A stretch of DNA of 64,000 nucleotides from Paenibacillus sp. UNC451MF (GTDB lineage: Bacteria > Bacillota > Bacilli > Paenibacillales > NBRC-103111), in NCBI RefSeq assembly GCF_000686845.1, contig NZ_JMLS01000023.1:1-64000 (forward strand), read 5' to 3'. Shown piece after piece: positions 53,402 through 63,083 of this stretch. The notes under the pieces are model-generated. The model ran no database searches. It saw nothing but the letters and a program-made list of their open reading frames with translations, and was not told the DNA's origin. The position numbers were made by a program, and so were the translations under genes. Every line of letters starts with the position of its first letter. The stretch's first letter is position 1.

Positions 53402-54466
53402 ATGTATAATAGAACATCACTGAATCATACGGTTTCAGAAATAACGCCGCTGGATCAGGCTGCGGTGGAGGCGGCAGGCCGTCATCTTGATCAGCTGACC
53501 AAGCCTCCGGGAAGTCTGGGGAAGCTGGAGGAAGTGGCAAGGCAGCTTGCAGGGATGAATGGCAAAGTGTTGCCAGAGCTTGGCAAGAAGGCCGTTATTG
53601 TGATGGCGGGAGATCACGGCGTGTGCGAGGAAGGCGTTAGTGCGTTTCCTGCTGAAGTGACACCACAAATGGTGCTTAATTTCCTGAATGGCGGGGCTGC
53701 GGTCAATGTGCTGTCACGGCATACCGGAGCGGATGTCGTCTGTATCGATATCGGGGTTAACGCGGATTTGGAGCATCCTCAGCTGTATTCACGCAAAGTT
53801 CGTAAAGGCACTCGCAATATGGCAAAGGAAGCTGCGATGACCGAAGAAGAAGCCATTCAAGCTATTTTCACGGGGATGGACTTGGTCAAAGAGCTGGCGG
53901 GCCAAGGCTATACTATGTTTGCAACCGGAGAAATGGGGATCGGCAATACGACTCCAAGCTCCGCTCTATTAGCCGTTTTAACCGGCACTGACATTGGTGT
54001 TACGGTAGGAAGAGGCACAGGCATCGACGACAAGAAGCTGCTCCACAAGCAGGAGGTTATTGAACGATCGATTGCCGTCAATCAACCGAATCCTGATGAT
54101 CCGATCGATGTGCTCGCCAAAGTAGGCGGCTTAGAAATCGCAGGATTGACGGGCGTCATCCTTGGAGCAGCGGTACAGCGTAGACCGGTTGTGATCGATG
54201 GCTTCATATCCTCTGCGGCAGCGTTGGTGGCAAGCCGGATTGCTCCGCTTAGTGCATCGTATATGATTGCTTCCCATTTGTCACAGGAGCAGGGGCATGC
54301 ACGTTTACTGGAAGCTATTGGCCTATCGCCAATGCTGCGTATGGATATGAGACTTGGCGAAGGCACCGGGGCTGTTCTGGCATTCCCGCTTATTGAAGCG
54401 GCAGTGAAGATCATGAAGGAGATGGCTTCATTTGCGTCTGCAGGCATATCTACATCGAGTAACTGA
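53402..54466 (+). CDS. cobT: Nicotinate-nucleotide:dimethylbenzimidazole phosphoribosyltransferase
   Basis: 354 residues, the usual length. It makes alpha-ribazole phosphate for the lower ligand of cobalamin. LTKPPGSLGKLEE, VMAGDHGVCEEGVSAFPAEVT, GEMGIGNTTPSSAL and the C-terminal GEGTGAVLAFPLIEAA are diagnostic. The ATG at 53402 follows AAGGAG. Confidence 0.95.
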   Translation: MYNRTSLNHTVSEITPLDQAAVEAAGRHLDQLTKPPGSLGKLEEVARQLAGMNGKVLPELGKKAVIVMAGDHGVCEEGVSAFPAEVTPQMVLNFLNGGAAVNVLSRHTGADVVCIDIGVNADLEHPQLYSRKVRKGTRNMAKEAAMTEEEAIQAIFTGMDLVKELAGQGYTMFATGEMGIGNTTPSSALLAVLTGTDIGVTVGRGTGIDDKKLLHKQEVIERSIAVNQPNPDDPIDVLAKVGGLEIAGLTGVILGAAVQRRPVVIDGFISSAAALVASRIAPLSASYMIASHLSQEQGHARLLEAIGLSPMLRMDMRLGEGTGAVLAFPLIEAAVKIMKEMASFASAGISTSSN

Positions 54467-54486
54467 GGGGAGGGGTGAAGCGTGCG

Positions 54487-55101
54487 ATGTTGGTATTGGT
54501 AACAGGCGGAGCCCGCAGCGGGAAAAGCTCGTTCGCTGAAGCTTACGCCTCGCGGCTAGAGAATCAGGGCATTTACATCGCTACAGCTCAAGCGTATGAT
54601 GAGGAAATGAAAGAACGGATCGGACTGCACCGAAGGCAGAGAGACGAAGCAGGATTTCCTTGGACGACGGTCGAGGAGTCGTTCGAGCTGGATGCATTGT
54701 TGAGTCGTTGGACTGGAGAAGTGACTTTACAAGGCCAGACGTATGTGGAGCAGCCTTGGCCAACAGATGCAACAGGAACTGTGGTCTTGGTCGATTGTCT
54801 TACTTTGTGGTTGTCCAATTGGCTGCTCCGATACGAGCAGGAAGCGGACGCTGAGCAGCTTGTGAAGCAGAAAATAGATGCATGCGTCGCCGCCAGCCGC
54901 CGGTTTGCGGATCAAGGGCATCATCTGGTGCTTGTCACTAATGAGGTTGGTTATGGTCTGGTGCCGGAATATAAGCTGGGCCGTCAGTTTCGTGACCTGT
55001 CAGGAATCATGAACCAAAGGCTGGCGCGTGAGGCGGAACAGGTATTCCTCGTTACAGCAGGCATCCCGATGGAGCTTAAGAGCCAGCAATTCAAGTGGTA
55101 A
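54487..55101 (+). CDS. cobU: Adenosylcobinamide kinase/guanylyltransferase
   Basis: About 204 residues. Phosphorylates adenosylcobinamide and attaches GMP. P-loop TGGARSGKSSFAE, the guanylylated-His region RIGLHRRQR, and VLVDCLTLWLSNWL and TNEVGYGLVPEY are typical. ATG 54487 follows GGGGAGGGG; a GTG four codons upstream is possible. It follows cobT by 20 bases. Confidence 0.93.
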   Translation: MLVLVTGGARSGKSSFAEAYASRLENQGIYIATAQAYDEEMKERIGLHRRQRDEAGFPWTTVEESFELDALLSRWTGEVTLQGQTYVEQPWPTDATGTVVLVDCLTLWLSNWLLRYEQEADAEQLVKQKIDACVAASRRFADQGHHLVLVTNEVGYGLVPEYKLGRQFRDLSGIMNQRLAREAEQVFLVTAGIPMELKSQQFKW

Positions 55102-55183
55102 ATCTTCAATAATTATACATATAGGTCGGTTATCAATATTTTAACCAAGCTAATATCATGAATCAGGTAGTACAAGCAGGCAG

Positions 55184-56176
55184 GTGGATTTATTGTTGTT
55201 TTATTCTTGGCGGGAGACAGCGATTATGCTGGTTGCCGCGATTATCATCGATTGGTTGATAGGGGATCCACGCTGGCCTACGCATCCTGTCATCCGGATA
55301 GGGCAATGGATACGCTGGGTTGAATTGAAGCTGCATCCAGAGGCGGTAAGTCGAGACTCGAGCCGTGAACGGCTAAGAGGCGTGCTGCTGACCGTATCGA
55401 CGTTAACCATTTCCTTCGCAGCCATATGGCTCTTACTATGGGTGGCGAGGCAAATTCATCCGTGGTTAGGTTATGCGGTGAATACGTGGTTCATCTCAAC
55501 AACGATTGCTATTAAGGGCCTTAAGGATGCAGCAATGAAGGTTTATGTTCCTTTGATGGACGGACGGATGGATGAGGCCCGAACCTATACCGGCTATATT
55601 GTCGGAAGAAATACGTCAGAACTGGATGAATCCGAGCTTACGAGGGCAACGGTGGAGACCGTAGCGGAAAATACGGTGGATGCGGTGGTATCTCCGCTGG
55701 TTTACGCCTTCTTGGGTGCAGCACCCTTAGCCATGCTGTATCGTGCCGCTAATACATTAGACTCAATGGTCGGCTATAAAAATGATAAATATATGTTCTT
55801 CGGATGGGCTTCCGCGCGATGGGACGATGTGATGAACTGGGTTCCCGCGCGATTGACGGGGATACTGCTCGTGCTCGTTGCAGCGGTTAACCGGGGCTGC
55901 TCGGCCATGAGGTCTGCCCAAGCGATTCGTCGCTTTGCCAGGCTTCACCCGAGTCCGAACAGTGGTATTCCAGAATCGGCGGTAGCGGGAGCACTCGGAA
56001 TCGAGCTTGGCGGCGTGAATGTTTATCATGGACGGATAAGCGAGCGTGCTCGGATGGGCTGGCCGCTTCGCGAGCGCTGTAATGACGATATATTAAACAC
56101 CGTCCGACTGCTGTACGGTGTTAGTATTTTGATTGCTGGAGGGCTGTTGTGCGCATACTGCTGGACTTTGTTGTAA
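55184..56176 (+). CDS. cbiB: Adenosylcobinamide-phosphate synthase
   Basis: About 330 residues, an integral membrane enzyme that joins aminopropanol (phosphate) to adenosylcobyric acid. IIIDWLIGDPRWPTHPVIRIG at the start, ARTYTGYIVGRNTSELDE, and ETVAENTVDAVVSPLVYA are signature stretches. The start is uncertain: GTG 55184, or TTG 55193/55196 behind AGGTGG. The stop overlaps cobS by 28 bases. Confidence 0.92.
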   Translation: MDLLLFYSWRETAIMLVAAIIIDWLIGDPRWPTHPVIRIGQWIRWVELKLHPEAVSRDSSRERLRGVLLTVSTLTISFAAIWLLLWVARQIHPWLGYAVNTWFISTTIAIKGLKDAAMKVYVPLMDGRMDEARTYTGYIVGRNTSELDESELTRATVETVAENTVDAVVSPLVYAFLGAAPLAMLYRAANTLDSMVGYKNDKYMFFGWASARWDDVMNWVPARLTGILLVLVAAVNRGCSAMRSAQAIRRFARLHPSPNSGIPESAVAGALGIELGGVNVYHGRISERARMGWPLRERCNDDILNTVRLLYGVSILIAGGLLCAYCWTLL

Positions 56177-56988
56177 AAGGATTGGCTGCGTGTGCAGCAG
56201 CCTTTCAGTTTTTGACTCGGCTGCCAGTGCCGGTTACGTTGGAGTATAACGATGCTTTGTTTCGCCGCAGCGTTGTCTTTTATCCACTGGTAGGAGCTGT
56301 TATCGGACTGCTGATAGGAGCAGCTGGATGGCTTCTGCAGGGCTGGCTTGCACCGGGTGTTACCGCTGCTCTATTGCTAGCTCTGTGGGTAGCAATGACA
56401 GGGGGACTGCATCTGGACGGGTTGATGGATACGGCGGACGGCATATTCAGCTACCGGTCCCGCGAGAAGATGCTGGAGATTATGAAGGACAGCAGGGTAG
56501 GTGCTATGGGGGTTATCGCCTGTGTACTTGTTCTGCTGTGCAAGTGGACACTTCTGCAGCAGTGGCTGCCGCTTTCTTGGAGGGGATCTTTGCTTGCACT
56601 GCCTCTTGCGGCTCTGTGGAGCCGATGGTATATGGTGGTCGCGATCGCCTTCTGGCCTTATGCAAGGCAAGATCAGACAGGTAGCAGTCGTTTGGGAGCT
56701 TTCTTTCGCGGCCTAGGCGCGAAGCATTTAATTCTACACACGGGACTGGCTGTGCTGCTGTCCTGGATTGTGGTCTGGATGATGGGAGAGCCGTTCATAT
56801 CCTTACGGGGATTAATGCTCGTAGGTTTGGTAGCGGTAGGCTGTGCAGTTATCGGGGTGTTGATCTCCGTGTTCATCAGCCGCAAGCTGGGCGGCTTGAC
56901 TGGAGATACTTACGGGGCAATCAACGAATTATTGGAGACATTTCTTTTGTTATTTCTATACATCATCATTCATGGGATGAATCGTTGA
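56149..56988 (+). CDS. cobS: Adenosylcobinamide-GDP ribazoletransferase
   Basis: 279 residues, a membrane protein with about seven hydrophobic segments. It joins adenosylcobinamide-GDP and alpha-ribazole (phosphate) in the last assembly step. FQFLTRLPVP near the start and GGLHLDGLMDTADGIFS and DSRVGAMGV carry the catalytic acidic residues. GTG start behind GGAGGG, inside the end of cbiB. Confidence 0.94.
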   Translation: MRILLDFVVKGLAACAAAFQFLTRLPVPVTLEYNDALFRRSVVFYPLVGAVIGLLIGAAGWLLQGWLAPGVTAALLLALWVAMTGGLHLDGLMDTADGIFSYRSREKMLEIMKDSRVGAMGVIACVLVLLCKWTLLQQWLPLSWRGSLLALPLAALWSRWYMVVAIAFWPYARQDQTGSSRLGAFFRGLGAKHLILHTGLAVLLSWIVVWMMGEPFISLRGLMLVGLVAVGCAVIGVLISVFISRKLGGLTGDTYGAINELLETFLLLFLYIIIHGMNR

Positions 56989-57028
56989 ATTATAATACTG
57001 TAGTGCTTTAGAGAGAGGGGGAACTACA

Positions 57029-59893
57029 ATGCTGGAACGATATGGGCATGGAGGGGACTTATGGACGGCCGCCGAGGCGTTCGGTAAAGACAAGGATGAA
57101 TTTCTTGACTTCAGCTCGAATATGAATCCGTTAGGACCGCCTGCAGCGGTTGAAGCCATATTGAGAGATCATTGGCGCGATGTGGTTGCTTATCCCGATC
57201 CAGCAGTTCGCGAGCTGCGCCTTAAGCTTGCGCATCGCTATAACGTGCCTATGGAGTCGATTCTCGTAGGAAATGGAGCAGCAGAGCTTATTGACCTTGC
57301 TGTCCGCGTTCGTCAACCTCGTCTGACGGCGTTGGCACGGCCGTCTTTTTCCGAATACGAGGAAGCGGTGGACAAGACGAAGGGGCGTATTCACGAGCTG
57401 CTGCTGCGGGAAGAGCACGGCTTTATCATGCAGCTTCCTGATGTTGAGAAGGCTATTGCGGCCTCGGATATGCTCTTCTTCGGTTCGCCGAACAATCCTA
57501 CGGGACGCCTGCTGCCGGAAGGTGTTCGCGAGCTTCTCTCGCGAGCTAATAAACCTGTTATTCTTGATGAGGCATTCATCGATTTTTGTCCGGACGAGGA
57601 TAAGTTGACGATGATACGTCAAGCGGCAGCTTCATCCCACTTCATGGTCATTCGCTCCATGACGAAATTTTATTCGATTCCCGGCCTTCGCCTCGGTTTC
57701 ATCGTGGCTCACCCTGATGTGATTGCACAGATGCGGAGCCAACAGGTGCATTGGAGCGTCAATACAATGGCACAGTTGATCGGCACCGCTGTATTGGACG
57801 ATGAAGCTTACGAGCAGAAGACTCATGCTTGGCTGGCTGAGGAGCGCCCGTGGCTAATAGGCCAACTGCAATCTCTAGGCCTCATCGTCACACCAAGCGA
57901 TACGAACTACCTTATGTTTTCACTCCGTGGTTTAGGTCTTACGGTGAAAGCTTTACAGACCGAAATGGGGCAGCGCGGTGTATTGATACGGGACGCTTCG
58001 CTTTTTCCAGGTCTTGACGAGAATTACGTAAGGGTTGCGATTCGGCTGCGGGAGCACAATGAGCGTCTGGTAGCTGAGCTGCAAGCCTCAATTCAAGCCT
58101 TGCTCGAACGATCCGGGCCGACGATACTTTATTCTCAATCGGAGGCTGTTCATTCAAGCTCAGGCCTCACACGCAGTGCATCAAGCAATTTACAAGAACA
58201 ATCTTTTACTTTATCCGTGTCGGGTCAAGGCTTGAATCCTGAAACAGGCAACAATTCAAAGGATCTTGCTGAAGAGCTCCTATCTGCATCTGAAGGATCG
58301 ACGGTAACTCCTATAGCCGCAACGCTTATGGTCCAAGGTACCTCCTCTGATGCCGGAAAAAGCCTGATTACGACGGCGCTATGCCGAATTTTATTGCAGG
58401 ACGGTCTGCGCGTAGCTCCTTTTAAATCGCAAAATATGTCGCTTAACTCCTACGTGACCCCGGACGGCAAAGAAATCGGCAGAGCGCAGGGAATGCAGGC
58501 AGATGCCTGCCGCATTCCAGCGACTACAGATATGAATCCAATACTGTTAAAGCCGAAGAAGGATATGGTATCGCAAGTCGTAGTTCACGGGAAGCCGTAT
58601 CGCGATTTGGATGCCCGAACTTATCGGGAGAAGTATTTAAGCGAAGCCGAATCTATCGTCAAGGACTCTCTGTACAGGCTGCGGCAATCATATGACGCGG
58701 TTGTTCTAGAAGGTGCGGGCAGCCCGGCTGAAGTTAACTTGAAGGACAGAGACATCGTTAACATGCGACTTGCAGGTTGGGCGGATGCTCCTGTCGTACT
58801 TGTAGCCGACATCGATAGAGGAGGCGTATTTGCTTCCATTGTAGGTACCATGGACATCTTCACTCAAGAGGAAAGGGACCGCGTGCAAGGCTTTATTATT
58901 AACAAGTTTCGCGGTGATGTGACGCTGCTGTATCCTGGTCTTGATTGGCTCGAAAAACGGACAGGGAAGCCGGTGCTGGGTGTCATACCATACCTGCCTG
59001 ACCTGGAGCTCGAGGACGAGGATTCCGCATCGCTCGACCGGAAGCTTGCTACGGGTATTTTGGCCAAAGGCAGCCCTGGAGTGCCCAACATGAAAGGCGA
59101 TGCAGAGAAATTGGAAGCCGATAATGAGATGCTAGATATCGCTGTTATCCGATTGCCTCGCTTATCCAACTTCACGGATATCGATCCGCTGCTGTATGAA
59201 CAAGACGTACGCCTTCGTTTCGTCAGCTCTCCTGAAGAGCTGGGGCGTCCGGATGCCGTCATTTTACCGGGCAGCAAAAATACCGTCGATGACTTGCTGT
59301 TTCTTAGAGAAAATGGCTTGGATCAGGCGCTGCTGCGACATGCGGAGCAAGGCGGAACCATGGTTGGCATTTGTGCTGGCTATCAGATGATGGGCAGCAA
59401 GCTGCTTGATCCAGAGCTGGTGGAGTCGGATCGTCCGGAAACAGCTGGACTTGGCCTGCTGCCTACGGAAACCGTGTTTACTTCCGATAAGCGGACGGTA
59501 CGTGCTGAAGGAACTACTCAAGCGCGTGAGTTAGGCAACAACACGCTGCCGATTTATGGCTATGAAATTCACATGGGCCGGACGCGATTCTTGGAACCAG
59601 TGAAGCATCCGTTTCAAATCAGGGAAGTGGGCGGAAGCGAGGCCTATCATGAAGATGGCGTGATCACAGTGGACGGCAAGCTGTGGGGAACGTATGTGCA
59701 CGGCATTTTACATAATGACGATTTCCGCCGAGAATGGCTTAACTCGATTCGGAAGGTGAAGGGTTGGCAGCCAAAGGCTGCAGAGCTTCGCTTTCAAGAA
59801 CGAAGAGAGGCAGCATTTGACCGGTTGGCGGATCATGTGAGACGCCACTTGGATATGAAGCGGGTCTATGAGATGATAGGAATACAATCCTAA
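57029..59893 (+). CDS. cobD-cbiP: Fusion of threonine-phosphate decarboxylase (CobD) and cobyric acid synthase (CbiP/CobQ)
   Basis: 954 residues with two complete enzymes. Residues 1-362 are a PLP-dependent CobD: DFSSNMNPLGPP, GSPNNPTGR, DEAFIDF and Lys213 in RSMTKFYSIPGLRLGF; it makes aminopropanol phosphate. Residues 363-428 are a Ser/Asn/Glu-rich linker. Residues 429-954 are CbiP: the ATP site GTSSDAGKS (437-445), then a glutamine-amidotransferase domain with Cys782 in GICAGYQMMG and His891 in YVHGILHN; it amidates cobyrinic acid diamide to cobyric acid. The frame is open throughout. GAGGGGG precedes the ATG. The two products are the joint substrates of CbiB, encoded just upstream. Confidence 0.92.
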   Translation: MLERYGHGGDLWTAAEAFGKDKDEFLDFSSNMNPLGPPAAVEAILRDHWRDVVAYPDPAVRELRLKLAHRYNVPMESILVGNGAAELIDLAVRVRQPRLTALARPSFSEYEEAVDKTKGRIHELLLREEHGFIMQLPDVEKAIAASDMLFFGSPNNPTGRLLPEGVRELLSRANKPVILDEAFIDFCPDEDKLTMIRQAAASSHFMVIRSMTKFYSIPGLRLGFIVAHPDVIAQMRSQQVHWSVNTMAQLIGTAVLDDEAYEQKTHAWLAEERPWLIGQLQSLGLIVTPSDTNYLMFSLRGLGLTVKALQTEMGQRGVLIRDASLFPGLDENYVRVAIRLREHNERLVAELQASIQALLERSGPTILYSQSEAVHSSSGLTRSASSNLQEQSFTLSVSGQGLNPETGNNSKDLAEELLSASEGSTVTPIAATLMVQGTSSDAGKSLITTALCRILLQDGLRVAPFKSQNMSLNSYVTPDGKEIGRAQGMQADACRIPATTDMNPILLKPKKDMVSQVVVHGKPYRDLDARTYREKYLSEAESIVKDSLYRLRQSYDAVVLEGAGSPAEVNLKDRDIVNMRLAGWADAPVVLVADIDRGGVFASIVGTMDIFTQEERDRVQGFIINKFRGDVTLLYPGLDWLEKRTGKPVLGVIPYLPDLELEDEDSASLDRKLATGILAKGSPGVPNMKGDAEKLEADNEMLDIAVIRLPRLSNFTDIDPLLYEQDVRLRFVSSPEELGRPDAVILPGSKNTVDDLLFLRENGLDQALLRHAEQGGTMVGICAGYQMMGSKLLDPELVESDRPETAGLGLLPTETVFTSDKRTVRAEGTTQARELGNNTLPIYGYEIHMGRTRFLEPVKHPFQIREVGGSEAYHEDGVITVDGKLWGTYVHGILHNDDFRREWLNSIRKVKGWQPKAAELRFQERREAAFDRLADHVRRHLDMKRVYEMIGIQS

Positions 59894-59915
59894 AAAAGCT
59901 GAGGGAGGCGAATAT

Positions 59916-60482
59916 ATGAGAATTTATACGCGAACAGGCGATGCTGGACAGACTGGAGTTATCGGCGGAAGGGTCGACAAGGATGATGTACGTGTAGAGG
60001 CTTACGGTACAGTCGATGAGTTGAACTGTTTTGTTGGGCAAGCGATGGGGTTTTTGGATGCAGAGAAGTGCGCCGATTTGTTAGCGGATCTGCTGGAGGT
60101 GCAGCACGAGCTGTTCGATTGCGGCTCTGACCTGGCTCTCCTGAAGCAGGAGCTTCGTCCATATAAAGTGACGGCCGAGATGGTCGATCGTTTGGAAGCA
60201 TGGATCGATAAATATGATGCAGAGACACCGGACATCAAAAAGTTTATTTTGCCTGGAGGTGTTCAGGCATCCTCGGCTCTTCACGTGTGCCGGACAATAT
60301 GCCGCCGTGCTGAGCGTAGGGTCGTTACATTGGCGAGGACACAGCCGATTAATGAGCAGGTTCGTCGTTATTTGAACCGATTGTCGGACTTCTTCTTCAC
60401 TGTAGCAAGATTGGCGAACGTCCGCAGCGGCGTCAATGATGTCGAGTATGCGCGTAGTGCCGAGGTGTTCCGCCGTAAATGA
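59916..60482 (+). CDS. Cob(I)alamin adenosyltransferase, PduO type
   Basis: A 188-residue ATP:corrinoid adenosyltransferase of the PduO/MMAB family. YTRTGDAGQTGVIGGRVDKDD binds ATP; EAYGTVDELNCFVGQA and RRAERRV are further family marks. It attaches the upper adenosyl ligand. GGGAGGCG precedes the ATG. Its stop overlaps the next start by four bases (ATGA). Confidence 0.93.
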   Translation: MRIYTRTGDAGQTGVIGGRVDKDDVRVEAYGTVDELNCFVGQAMGFLDAEKCADLLADLLEVQHELFDCGSDLALLKQELRPYKVTAEMVDRLEAWIDKYDAETPDIKKFILPGGVQASSALHVCRTICRRAERRVVTLARTQPINEQVRRYLNRLSDFFFTVARLANVRSGVNDVEYARSAEVFRRK

Positions 60483-61432
60483 ATGCGTATTATGAACCCT
60501 TAGTGTACCATGTGTCGTCTGAGGAGGAAGGGTTCCTTCTGAAGACAATTTTACAAAATCGAATGCATTTGTCCCGCAAGCTGCTGTCCCGCTTGAAGCT
60601 GACGGAACAAGGTATTACGGTGAATGGCCAGCGTCAATATATCAGTGTTCGTGTTCATGAGGGAGATGTGGTAGAGGTTCGGATGATGCAAGAGGAATCC
60701 GATGATATTTTACCTCAGGATCTGCCCATCTCGATCATGTATGAGGACGAACATCTGCTTGTTTTGAACAAGGCAGCCGGAATGATCGTACATCCGACGC
60801 ATGGACATTACGTGAATACACTAGCGAATGGCGTCGTGTACTACTGGCAGCAGAAGGGACTGAGCTTTCGCTTCCGGCCAATTCATCGGCTCGATCAGGA
60901 AACGTCGGGAACGCTTGCTGTGGCCAAAAATCCATTCGTTCATCAGCAGGTATCCGAGCAGATGCAGGTTCATCAGGTGAAGAAGGAATACATCGCATTA
61001 GTCCATGGCGTTATGGAAGAGGATGAAGGCACGGTTAACGAACCGATCGATCGAGATCCCGAACAGCCCCATATCCGGATCGTGACGGAGACGGGCTACC
61101 CTGCGGTTACCCATTATAAAGTGGAGCGCAGGTTCAAGGAAGCTACAATGGTGCGGCTGCGGCTCGAAACCGGGCGGACGCATCAAATCCGGGTGCATAT
61201 GAAGCATCTCGGCCACCCGCTCCTGGGTGACAAGATGTATAAGCTTGGGATTGTGAATGACGTGGACGAAGCTGATAAGGAGTCGTCTCAAGTTTACGGG
61301 CTGGAGCGGCATGCGCTGCATGCTTGTACATTGGGATTTGTTCATCCTTCGACGAAGCAGTGGATTGAGTTCCATGCACCGCTTCCTGAAGATATGGAGC
61401 ATTGCATCTGTCTGCTGCATGATCTGACTTGA
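60479..61432 (+). CDS. RluA-family 23S rRNA/tRNA pseudouridine synthase
   Basis: 317 residues. An N-terminal S4-like RNA-binding segment (MHLSRKLLSRLKLTEQGITVNG) precedes the RluA catalytic core with Asp139 in HRLDQETSGTL, plus RLETGRTHQIRVHMKHLGHPLLGD. The exact target uridine is unknown. It is translationally coupled to the adenosyltransferase gene by a four-base overlap, so it probably rides on the cobalamin operon although unrelated in function. Confidence 0.9.
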   Translation: MNAYYEPLVYHVSSEEEGFLLKTILQNRMHLSRKLLSRLKLTEQGITVNGQRQYISVRVHEGDVVEVRMMQEESDDILPQDLPISIMYEDEHLLVLNKAAGMIVHPTHGHYVNTLANGVVYYWQQKGLSFRFRPIHRLDQETSGTLAVAKNPFVHQQVSEQMQVHQVKKEYIALVHGVMEEDEGTVNEPIDRDPEQPHIRIVTETGYPAVTHYKVERRFKEATMVRLRLETGRTHQIRVHMKHLGHPLLGDKMYKLGIVNDVDEADKESSQVYGLERHALHACTLGFVHPSTKQWIEFHAPLPEDMEHCICLLHDLT

Positions 61433-61440
61433 GATTAAAG

Positions 61441-61470
61441 GATTCTGCGGAAACCGCAGAATCTTTTTTT
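61441..61470 (+). terminator. Terminator of the cobalamin operon
   Basis: GATTCTGCGG-AAA-CCGCAGAATC followed by seven T. Confidence 0.9.
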
Positions 61471-61601
61471 CGTAATACATATAGATGGTTGCATTACAGT
61501 GGGAGCCAAGCGGGTCATGATGCTTCGACTTGACAATACATCGGCTTTCGCCGAAAATTTAATGAAAACCAATGATTTTCCAAAAGGAGCCTTTGACCAT
61601 C

Positions 61602-61967
61602 ATGAGTAAATCCGTAGTCGTATATCAATATCCACAATGCGGTACTTGCCGAAATGCCTTAAAATCACTAAAGCAAAAAGGCTTGGACGTACAAGCCGTG
61701 CACATATTCGATAATCCTCCGAGTCGTGAAGAACTCAAGAAATTGATCTCCGATAGCGGACTCGACGTTAAAAAATGGTTTAATACGTCCGGTGAAGTCT
61801 ACAAAGAAATGCAGTTGAAAGACAAGCTTGCTCAAATGACCGAGGATGAAAAGATCGATCTGCTCGCTTCTAACGGCAGACTGATCAAGCGTCCTGTTGT
61901 GACAGACGGCTCTACCGTGACGGTAGGCTACAAGGAAGAGCTGTATGAAGAGGTTTGGGGCCGTTAA
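61602..61967 (+). CDS. ArsC/Spx-family thioredoxin-fold protein
   Basis: 121 residues. CGTCRNALK is a Cys-x2-Cys motif at the active site, with KRPVV near the end supplying the cis-Pro loop, as in the YusI/Spx/ArsC group. It could be a redox protein or a Spx-like regulator; the C-terminal alpha region typical of RNA-polymerase-binding Spx cannot be confirmed. AAAGGAG lies before the ATG at longish spacing. Confidence 0.82.
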   Translation: MSKSVVVYQYPQCGTCRNALKSLKQKGLDVQAVHIFDNPPSREELKKLISDSGLDVKKWFNTSGEVYKEMQLKDKLAQMTEDEKIDLLASNGRLIKRPVVTDGSTVTVGYKEELYEEVWGR

Positions 61968-61994
61968 AGCGATACGCGAAGGAGCGTGACAGGA

Positions 61995-63056
61995 TTGCAG
62001 CGAAACAATAAGAAGAAAAATCCGTTCTGGATGATCGGCACGGCTGTTGTTTTTCTGTTGGCAAAAGGAAAATGGCTGCTGTCGTTGTTAAAGTTCGGAA
62101 AATTCGGCGGCGTATTTATTTCTATGCTGCTTTCCATCGGCGGTTATGCGCTTTTATTTCCTTGGAGATTTTCCATAGGGCTTGTGCTGCTCATACTGGT
62201 GCATGAGCTCGGACATGTTGCAGCAGCCAAGCAGAAAGGACTACCCGTTAGCGCGCCTATATTTATTCCTTTTCTCGGGGCGTTGATTAATATGAAACGT
62301 CACCCGAGAGATGCGGTTACCGAAGCCTATGTTGCTTTCGGGGGCCCCATTCTTGGGACAGTGGGGGCACTCGCGGCGTTCGGCCTCGGCTACTTACTCA
62401 ACAGCCCGCTGCTCTATAGCTTGGCGCTAGCTGGTTTTTTGATTAATTTATTTAACCTCATACCGATCCATCCACTGGACGGAGGACGAATCGCAACTGC
62501 GGTATCGCGATGGCTGTGGCTTGTAGGCTTAGTCGGCGGACTCGTATTGATCGTGTACAATTTCAGCTACATTTTGCTCATTATCTGGGTTATGTTTGCC
62601 TACGATTTGTATAAAAAATTCGTCAAGCACCGCAAGCACGGAGAGCAGCGAATGGTCAGTGCAAGCTTCCTTGTTCCAGCGGAGCCGCTCATTGAACAGG
62701 GATATATTATCCCGGGAGAAGAGCATAAACGTGAGCTTCCTTTTGTGACTTATTCCGATTTGGAAGGTCAGCAGTTCGTACGGGTCGTATGGGAAGGCTT
62801 GAATTTCCAAGGGACGATTCCGCTAATGCAGCAGGGAATTATCCAGAAGGTGCATGTAACACGACTTGAACGGCTTCAGAAGGAAGAGGGACTGCACTTG
62901 ATGGTTCATTGCCAGGTCGATTATGAGCCGTTTGAGAATGACAGGTATTATGATGTGCCTAACGCTGTGCGCTGGAAATACGGGATTACGTATCTGGCTC
63001 TGGCCGCATTTTTAATCGCTATGATGTCGGTAGTTCATAAAGTTGGAAATATATAA
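61995..63056 (+). CDS. M50-family site-2 protease-like membrane metalloprotease
   Basis: About 353 residues. Zinc motif HELGH (His70, Glu71, His74) lies in a membrane helix, and the third ligand Asp is in IPIHPLDGGRI. About six hydrophobic segments, then a soluble C-terminal domain (about 215-330) and a final membrane helix. The TTG at 61995 is favoured because AAGGAGC is well spaced; GTG 61986 is the alternative. Substrate unknown; such rhomboid-like S2P proteins cleave membrane-bound regulators. Confidence 0.87.
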   Translation: MQRNNKKKNPFWMIGTAVVFLLAKGKWLLSLLKFGKFGGVFISMLLSIGGYALLFPWRFSIGLVLLILVHELGHVAAAKQKGLPVSAPIFIPFLGALINMKRHPRDAVTEAYVAFGGPILGTVGALAAFGLGYLLNSPLLYSLALAGFLINLFNLIPIHPLDGGRIATAVSRWLWLVGLVGGLVLIVYNFSYILLIIWVMFAYDLYKKFVKHRKHGEQRMVSASFLVPAEPLIEQGYIIPGEEHKRELPFVTYSDLEGQQFVRVVWEGLNFQGTIPLMQQGIIQKVHVTRLERLQKEEGLHLMVHCQVDYEPFENDRYYDVPNAVRWKYGITYLALAAFLIAMMSVVHKVGNI

Positions 63057-63083
63057 TCGAAAAGCAAAGAGGTCGTTGATCGA

